Assembly (NCBI GenBank): GCA_013329455.1
Contig: DUKF01000240.1
Span: forward strand, 1 to 10,544
DNA: 10,544 nt
Direction of reading: 5' to 3'
DNA from: Methanotrichaceae archaeon
Lineage (GTDB): Archaea > Halobacteriota > Methanosarcinia > Methanotrichales > Methanotrichaceae
The position numbers and the translations under genes are program-made. The notes beneath the pieces were generated by a model, which saw nothing but the letters and a program-made list of their open reading frames with translations, ran no database searches and was not told the DNA's origin. This document shows positions 6,693-10,544 of this stretch, one piece after another. Every line of letters starts with the position of its first letter. The stretch's first letter is position 1.

Positions 6693-7610
6693 GTGGATTA
6701 TATAAGGCAGATCGAGATTGAGCCGGGAATGAGCACAGACCAGCTGGTAAGAATGATGGAAAACTGCGGCTTTGGCGCCAGGAGGTTGGCAGAGGCCGTA
6801 AATATCTACGGGGAGATGCTGGAGGGGGATTATACCAAGTTCTTCACCCTAGCTGGCGCGATGGTGCCCGCGGGCATGAGAAATATAATATCAAGCCTCA
6901 TCAGAGACGGCAAAATAGACGTCCTTGTATCGACTGGGGCAAATCTGGTCCACGACATAATCGAGAGCTTCAGCCATCACATCCTCGGCGATTCTGAGGC
7001 TCCCGACGCCTGCCTCAGAGAAGAGGGCGTGAGCAGGATATATGACGTCTACGTCGGTGACGACGACTTCATCCGGTTTGAAGAGCTTCTCCAGGAGATC
7101 CTTCCGCAGAGGTCGGACCCGATGACGGGAACGGAATTTTTGAGGGTTCTGGGATCCGGGATCGACGACGAAAAGTCGATTCTTAGGTCCGCCTCCGACT
7201 GCGGAGTACCGATCTTCTGTCCGGCTCTCTCAGACTCGATGATAGGGCTACAGGCCTGGCTCTACAAACAGACGAGGAAGCTGAACGTCGACGCCTTCAG
7301 CGATGTCGGAGAACTGGTTGACATCTGCTACGGATCAGAACGGGCAGGGATAGTAATGATCGGCGGTGGTGTTCCCAAAAACTTCGCCCTTCAGTCTATG
7401 CTAGTCACGCCAAAGAGCTTCGAGCTTGCCATCCAGCTCACAACAGACCGGCCCGAGCCTGGGGGCTTATCGGGAGCTACCCTCTCGGAGGCAGTCTCCT
7501 GGGGCAAGATCGCACCTGAGGCGAGAAAGGTCACCGTCTATGGCGATGCCACCATCAACTTTCCTCTGATGGTGGCTTCAACCCTAACCCGGCTCCAGAG
7601 AAGGGTATGA
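6693..7610 (+). CDS. Deoxyhypusine synthase family protein
   Basis: The family transfers the aminobutyl group of spermidine to a lysine of translation factor aIF5A, using NAD; archaea need this for hypusine formation. The 305-residue protein shows the nucleotide-binding STGANLVHD (80-88), PALSDSMIGLQAWLY (177-191), GGLSGATLSEAVSWGKI (257-273) with the catalytic Lys272 and adjacent Trp270, and VYGDATINFPLMVAST (282-297). The segment that in human enzyme reads GGGVVKHHIANAN, with a substrate-binding histidine, is GGGVPKNFALQ (224-234) here. As I recall, that signature marks a DHS-like subgroup in bacteria and archaea, some of which make homospermidine or have unassigned substrates. So the family is certain but the exact substrate is less so. 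The start is GTG at 6693 after GGGTGAG 5 nt upstream; it is divergent from the fpo operon. Confidence 0.9.
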   Translation: MDYIRQIEIEPGMSTDQLVRMMENCGFGARRLAEAVNIYGEMLEGDYTKFFTLAGAMVPAGMRNIISSLIRDGKIDVLVSTGANLVHDIIESFSHHILGDSEAPDACLREEGVSRIYDVYVGDDDFIRFEELLQEILPQRSDPMTGTEFLRVLGSGIDDEKSILRSASDCGVPIFCPALSDSMIGLQAWLYKQTRKLNVDAFSDVGELVDICYGSERAGIVMIGGGVPKNFALQSMLVTPKSFELAIQLTTDRPEPGGLSGATLSEAVSWGKIAPEARKVTVYGDATINFPLMVASTLTRLQRRV

Positions 7611-7614
7611 TCGG

Positions 7615-7624
7615 CGTTTTTATT
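7615..7624 (+). promoter_or_regulatory. AT-rich TATA-like stretch upstream of the UbiX gene
   Basis: GTTTTTATTC follows the stop of the preceding gene by a few bases. It could be a TATA-like promoter giving a start near 7645, or a T-tract helping transcription end. The 60-nt gap holds no convincing ribosome site near the annotated downstream start, so a separate promoter is possible. Weak call. Confidence 0.3.
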
Positions 7625-7670
7625 CGGCATAGGATGTGGTAACATTCCGAGGACTGAAAAAATTCTGGAC

Positions 7671-8267
7671 GTGGTCGTGGGGATCAGCGGAGCTTCAGGA
7701 GTCTGCTACGGCATCAGGCTACTGGAAGTTCTGGCCGAGATGGGGTCCACGACCCATCTTGTAATGACCGAGGCTGCAAGGAAGATAATCGATATCGAGA
7801 CCGAGGAGAGCCCTCTCGATGTGGAGATGATGGCCGACCGGGTCTATTCGGCCCGGGACTTCACGGCTTCAATCGCCAGCGGGTCTAATATCTTCGATGC
7901 CATGGTAGTGGCCCCCTGCAGCATGAGAACCCTGGCGGGGATTGCGAACGGGGTTTCCGACACTCTCATCACCAGGGCGGCAGACGTCTGTTTAAAGGAG
8001 AGACGCAAGCTGATTTTGGTGACCCGAGAGTCACCCCTCAGCCTCATCCACCTGAAGAACATGGTCGCCGCCACCGAGGCTGGAGCGATCATACTTCCTC
8101 CGTGTCCCGGTTTTTACTCGAAGCCCGAGAGCATCGAGGAACAGGTGGATGTGGTGGTGGGAAGGGTCCTGGACCTGGTGGGTGTCAATCACGACCTTTA
8201 CAAGAGGTGGAGGACTCCACTGAGCAGAAATGCTTATAACGACGAAAATCAGATTGAAAAGAGGTGA
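7671..8267 (+). CDS. ubiX: UbiX-type flavin prenyltransferase
   Basis: Makes prenylated FMN, the cofactor of UbiD-type decarboxylases, by joining a dimethylallyl group to FMN; cytoplasmic. Family blocks are VVGISGASGVCYGIRLLEVL (2-21) for FMN binding, MVVAPCSMRTLAGIANGVSD (78-97), LITRAADVCLKERRKLILV (99-117), RESPLSLIHLKNM (119-131) and GAIILPPCPGFY (138-149). The length of 198 residues is usual; the last ~20 form a polar tail. The start is uncertain: GTG at 7671 has no ribosome site at normal spacing, and the UbiX beta strand usually begins a few residues earlier. GAGG at 7649-7652 would suit an upstream non-standard ATT (7662), and ATT at 7644 is also in frame. No UbiD partner is in the window. 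Confidence 0.93.
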   Translation: MVVGISGASGVCYGIRLLEVLAEMGSTTHLVMTEAARKIIDIETEESPLDVEMMADRVYSARDFTASIASGSNIFDAMVVAPCSMRTLAGIANGVSDTLITRAADVCLKERRKLILVTRESPLSLIHLKNMVAATEAGAIILPPCPGFYSKPESIEEQVDVVVGRVLDLVGVNHDLYKRWRTPLSRNAYNDENQIEKR

Positions 8268-8272
8268 CTCAG

Positions 8273-8446
8273 ATGAAATGTCAAATCTGTGCTATCGATA
8301 AGGAGACGTTGCCCGTAAAAGCCAAGCAAGCTACGATACACGGTCTTGAGGACACAGTTTTTCATGTCTGTCAGGAATGTCTTGAGGCAACTCACGAATC
8401 TTACTTAGACAAGGAATTTCTACTGAAGAAGGGAGGAGACGGATAG
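8273..8446 (+). CDS. Small CxxC...CxxC protein, putative zinc-binding, coupled to UbiX gene
   Basis: A 57-residue protein I do not recognise. Two cysteine pairs, Cys3-Cys6 (CQIC) and Cys33-Cys36 (CQEC), are 26 residues apart, as in a small zinc ribbon or treble-clef-like fold. The C-terminus is charged (LDKEFLLKKGGDG) and there are no membrane segments. The ATG at 8273 is preceded 5 nt upstream by GAGGTGA (8261-8267), which contains the ubiX stop codon, so translation of the two is probably coupled. An in-frame GTG at 8264 would add three residues but lies within the ribosome site. The arrangement suggests a job with UbiX or its client enzyme, but this is inference; it could equally be a general small zinc protein. 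Confidence 0.8.
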   Translation: MKCQICAIDKETLPVKAKQATIHGLEDTVFHVCQECLEATHESYLDKEFLLKKGGDG

Positions 8447-8462
8447 GGGTCATGTCATCAAG

Positions 8463-8481
8463 CCCGAATGTATGCATCGGG
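8463..8481 (+). terminator. Weak hairpin, possible terminator after the small CxxC gene
   Basis: CCCGA (8463-8467), a bulged A, and TG pair with CA and TCGGG (8475-8481) around a TATG loop, 17 nt past the stop codon. Only GTTATT follows instead of a long T-run, so termination by this element is uncertain. Confidence 0.3.
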
Positions 8482-8592
8482 TTATTGAGGGAGACTTTCC
8501 TATATCTGGAGACCAGCTCAGGCTTGGACTATATTTGTAATCGACGTTGATTATCAATGATGGTGGTCTCTGACAGGACGGTCTCGGATAAA

Positions 8593-8600
8593 CTTAAATT
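8593..8600 (+). promoter_or_regulatory. atwA: Candidate TATA box of atwA
   Basis: CTTAAATT preceded by AAA at 8589-8592 fits a degenerate archaeal TATA box. Transcription about 25 nt on would begin near 8622-8626, leaving only ~10 nt before the ATG at 8634, so the mRNA may be almost leaderless. CTATATTTG at 8529-8537 is a second candidate with a longer leader. Confidence 0.45.
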
Positions 8601-8607
8601 TGGTATG

Positions 8608-8621
8608 GTTCGTAGTTCGTA
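8608..8621 (+). repeat. Tandem 7-mer GTTCGTA x2 at the atwA start region
   Basis: GTTCGTA is repeated exactly and without a gap (8608-8614 and 8615-8621), between the candidate TATA box and the predicted transcription start. It could be chance at this length, or part of a protein-binding site. Confidence 0.6.
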
Positions 8622-8633
8622 CACAATACTAAC

Positions 8634-10253
8634 ATGAGGCGAGATAATTTGACACCATTTATTGAGATCCGGGACTTGACGGTGCGGTTTGGCGAAGTTG
8701 AAGCACTGCGTAATGTCAATTTGGAGATCATGGAGGGTGCGTCTCTCGGCATCCTGGGGAGAAGCGGATCAGGCAAGAGCGTCCTGATGCACGTCCTTCG
8801 TGGCGTGGAGCCCTTCGAGAACATCAGCGGCAACGTGATCTACCACGTCGCAAGATGCACCGAATGCAACCATGTCGAGCCACCAAGCAGCGTAGGGAAC
8901 GCGTGCAGATGCGGCGGGACTATGGAAGCCTTTGACGCCGATTTCGTCTCTCTGGAGATAAACGATCCAAAGAGGCGTGACATATCTCGCAGGATCGCCA
9001 TCATGCTTCAGAGAACCTTCGCCCTCTATGGTGACGAAAGGGTGATCGTCAACGTCATGCGAGCCGTGGAGGAGGCGAGCGGCGGGTCCATAAGCGTCAA
9101 CCGTGCCGCAGACCTGCTTGACGAGGTCAACATGTCCCACAGGATGATGCACGTGGCAAGAGAGCTTTCCGGCGGCGAGAAACAGAGGGTCGTTTTGGCC
9201 CGTCAGCTTGCCAAGTCCCCGATGATGCTTCTCGCAGACGAGCCCTCAGGTACGCTCGACCCGAAGACCGCGAACCTCGTTCACGAGAGCATCCGGCGGG
9301 CGGTCAATGACTTCAACATGACGATGGTCATCACCAGCCACTGGCCGGACGTTATGGTGGAGCTGACGGACAGCGCCGTCCTTCTCGACCACGGCGAGGT
9401 TGTATCACTGGGCAAACCCTCAGAGATCGCCGCCGAGTTCGCCTCCATGGCTGGCAAGATGGAGGAGCGGAAGAAGGCCGACGTGGGCGCTCCCATCATC
9501 AGGTGCAGAGATCTTTCAAAGCGCTACATCAGCATCGACCGCGGTGTCGTCAGGGCCGTGGATGGCGTCACCATTGAGGTCTACGAAGGCGAGATATTCG
9601 GCCTCGTGGGAACCAGCGGCGCCGGCAAGACCACCCTATCCAAGATCCTGAACGGGATCATCGCCCCGACGAACGGCGGTATCTGGTGCAGGGTGGGCGA
9701 CGAGTGGGTGGACATGACCATACTCGGCGCAGACCAGAAGGGCAGGGCTACAAAATACATGGGAATGCTCCACCAGGAGTACACCCTCTACCCCTACCGC
9801 AGCGTAATCGACAACCTCACCGAGTCGATAGGGCTTGCGCTTCCCTTCGAGCTGGCCGAGAGAAAGGCAACCCACACCTTAACCACCGTTGGCTTCACGG
9901 AGGAGGATGCCGAGAAGGTCCTATCCAAGAACCCCAACGAGCTTAGCGAGGGCGAAAGGCACAGGGTTGCCATGGCCCAGGTCCTGATCAAGGAGCCGAG
10001 GATAGTGGTCTTGGACGAGCCTACGGGAACGATGGACCTCATAACCAAGATAGACGTCTCCAACTCCGTTTTGAACGCCAGAGAGGAGCTCGGCGAGACC
10101 TTCCTGATCGTCAGCCACGACATGGACTTCGTCCAGAACGTCTGCGATCGGGCGGCTTTGATGCGAAACGGCAAGATCGTCCACGTGGGAACGCCCGATG
10201 GAGTGCTCTCTCTGATGACCAAAGAAGAAGAAGAGGAGATGTTGGGGAGTTAA
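8634..10253 (+). CDS. atwA: AtwA, methyl-coenzyme M reductase activation component A2 (twin ABC ATPase)
   Basis: A soluble double ABC ATPase of methanogens and related archaea that supplies ATP for reducing nickel cofactor F430 so that methyl-CoM reductase becomes active. NBD1: Walker A GRSGSGKS (42-49), Q-loop Gln126, signature LSGGE (178-182), Walker B LLADEP (199-204), His236. NBD2: GTSGAGKT (326-333), Gln381, LSEGE (437-441), VVLDEP (458-463), His495. NBD1 carries an insert with Cys75, Cys78, Cys91 and Cys93 (CTEC...CRC), a likely metal site. There are no membrane segments and no permease neighbour, which argues against a transporter. At 539 residues it is full length. The ATG at 8634 has no upstream ribosome site; TTG at codon 6 (8649), with GAGGCGA 6 nt upstream, is a reasonable alternative. 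A probable mmp3 gene follows directly. Confidence 0.94.
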   Translation: MRRDNLTPFIEIRDLTVRFGEVEALRNVNLEIMEGASLGILGRSGSGKSVLMHVLRGVEPFENISGNVIYHVARCTECNHVEPPSSVGNACRCGGTMEAFDADFVSLEINDPKRRDISRRIAIMLQRTFALYGDERVIVNVMRAVEEASGGSISVNRAADLLDEVNMSHRMMHVARELSGGEKQRVVLARQLAKSPMMLLADEPSGTLDPKTANLVHESIRRAVNDFNMTMVITSHWPDVMVELTDSAVLLDHGEVVSLGKPSEIAAEFASMAGKMEERKKADVGAPIIRCRDLSKRYISIDRGVVRAVDGVTIEVYEGEIFGLVGTSGAGKTTLSKILNGIIAPTNGGIWCRVGDEWVDMTILGADQKGRATKYMGMLHQEYTLYPYRSVIDNLTESIGLALPFELAERKATHTLTTVGFTEEDAEKVLSKNPNELSEGERHRVAMAQVLIKEPRIVVLDEPTGTMDLITKIDVSNSVLNAREELGETFLIVSHDMDFVQNVCDRAALMRNGKIVHVGTPDGVLSLMTKEEEEEMLGS

Positions 10254-10254
10254 C

Positions 10255-10544
10255 TTGAAAGTTTTTGTGGATGGGACAAAGATCTCCCTCAATGATGGGT
10301 CGACCCTGAAAGACGCCCTCGACGCGGGCGGCATCTCACCCCAGAAAGACGCCATCATCGGGATAGTCAAGGACCGGGACAAGGAGGCGAGGGAGACAAA
10401 CTCGTACTGGCTCAACACCACTAAGGGCAAGCTGAGGATAGAGCTCCTTGATACGAGGATCCAAGATGCTTGGCACGAGGCTGTCGGCCAGATCGCCGGT
10501 CTCAAGGCCAGGTGGAGCGACGGTGCAGCCGTCGCCTTCGGGCC
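10255..10544 (+). CDS. Probable methanogenesis marker protein 3, 5' part only
   Basis: The frame is open from TTG at 10255 to the window edge (96 complete codons). GGGGAGT (10244-10250) lies 4 nt upstream inside the end of atwA, and the start is 1 nt past the atwA stop, so the two are co-transcribed and probably coupled. The N-terminus looks like a small beta-grasp (ubiquitin/ThiS-like) domain: MKVFVDGTKISLNDGSTLKD then DALDAGG and AIIGIVKD. That resembles methanogenesis marker 3 proteins (UPF0288), which as I recall occur with the McrA-activation machinery. The match rests on fold-like pattern and neighbourhood, not on a diagnostic motif, and most of the protein is missing. Confidence 0.6.
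   Translation, partial: MKVFVDGTKISLNDGSTLKDALDAGGISPQKDAIIGIVKDRDKEARETNSYWLNTTKGKLRIELLDTRIQDAWHEAVGQIAGLKARWSDGAAVAFG

Larger units (their letters stand above)
8447..8633. other. 187-bp gene-free region before atwA with several palindromes
   Basis: No start codon with a ribosome site and no plausible protein is seen on either strand. Noted elements are a hairpin at 8463-8481, CTGG-AGA-CCAG at 8506-8516, TTGAT-T-ATCAA at 8547-8557, a 7-bp inverted pair GAGACCA (8509-8515) with TGGTCTC (8564-8570), AT-rich boxes CTATAT (8500, 8529), the likely atwA TATA box, and a tandem 7-mer at 8608-8621. The density of dyads suggests a regulatory region for atwA. Confidence 0.5.

Noticed and set aside
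8555..8575. C/D-box sRNA-like ATGATGG and CTGA
   Set aside because: The two boxes are only a few bases apart and no second C'/D' pair or guide-length spacer is present.
8634..10253. Twin ABC protein as an oligopeptide or nickel importer ATPase
   Set aside because: No permease or binding-protein genes adjoin it; the Cys insert, the full twin-NBD layout and the downstream methanogenesis-type gene favour AtwA.
9921..10505. Minus-strand 194-codon open frame across the end of atwA
   Set aside because: Antisense to two convincingly coding genes; Ser/Leu-rich shadow with no family features.
1..10544. tRNA, rRNA, CRISPR arrays, insertion sequences, phage or defence genes
   Set aside because: No cloverleaf, regularly spaced repeats, transposase, integrase or terminal repeats were seen; the window is dense core metabolism.

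Overview
The window looks like chromosomal DNA of a methanogenic archaeon, most likely an acetate-using member of the Methanosarcinales close to Methanothrix (Methanosaeta). The reasons are an F420H2-dehydrogenase-type complex I operon (fpo), an AtwA gene followed by a probable methanogenesis marker 3 gene, archaeal TATA-like promoters, GGAGG-type ribosome binding sites and frequent TTG/GTG starts. The lysine-rich tail on FpoI resembles what I recall for Methanosaeta Fpo. The genus is inferred; no rRNA or other marker is present.

Positions 1-6548, minus strand: a tightly packed operon read from right to left: fpoA, fpoB, a fused fpoC-fpoD, fpoH, fpoI, fpoJ split into N- and C-terminal halves, fpoK, and the first 442 codons of fpoL, which runs off the left edge. 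Genes overlap by up to 10 nt or are at most 22 nt apart. Together they encode the Q-module-like connecting part (B, CD, I) and much of the membrane arm (A, H, J, K, L) of a proton-pumping enzyme that passes electrons to methanophenazine. FpoM, N and O would lie beyond the left edge, and no FpoF (F420H2 input subunit) is seen here.

Positions 6549-6692: a divergent intergenic region with a TATA box for the fpo operon, a weaker TATA-like box for the rightward gene, and a palindrome between them.

Positions 6693-8446, plus strand: a deoxyhypusine synthase family protein with a GGGVPKNF signature, a UbiX-type flavin prenyltransferase, and a 57-residue CxxC...CxxC mini-protein whose ribosome binding site overlaps the ubiX stop codon.

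Positions 8447-8633: 187 bp without a gene, holding a small hairpin, several palindromes, a tandem 7-mer and the likely atwA promoter.

Positions 8634-10544, plus strand: atwA, the twin-ATPase component A2 that powers reductive activation of methyl-coenzyme M reductase, then a TTG-started gene, probably methanogenesis marker protein 3, cut by the right edge.

Most of this is core methanogen energy metabolism. I do not see a clearly undescribed system. The points most worth checking are the FpoI lysine/alanine tail, the FpoC-FpoD fusion with a non-quinone-type FpoD loop, the DHS variant, the ubiX-coupled zinc-knuckle-like peptide, and the two palindrome-bearing intergenic regions.
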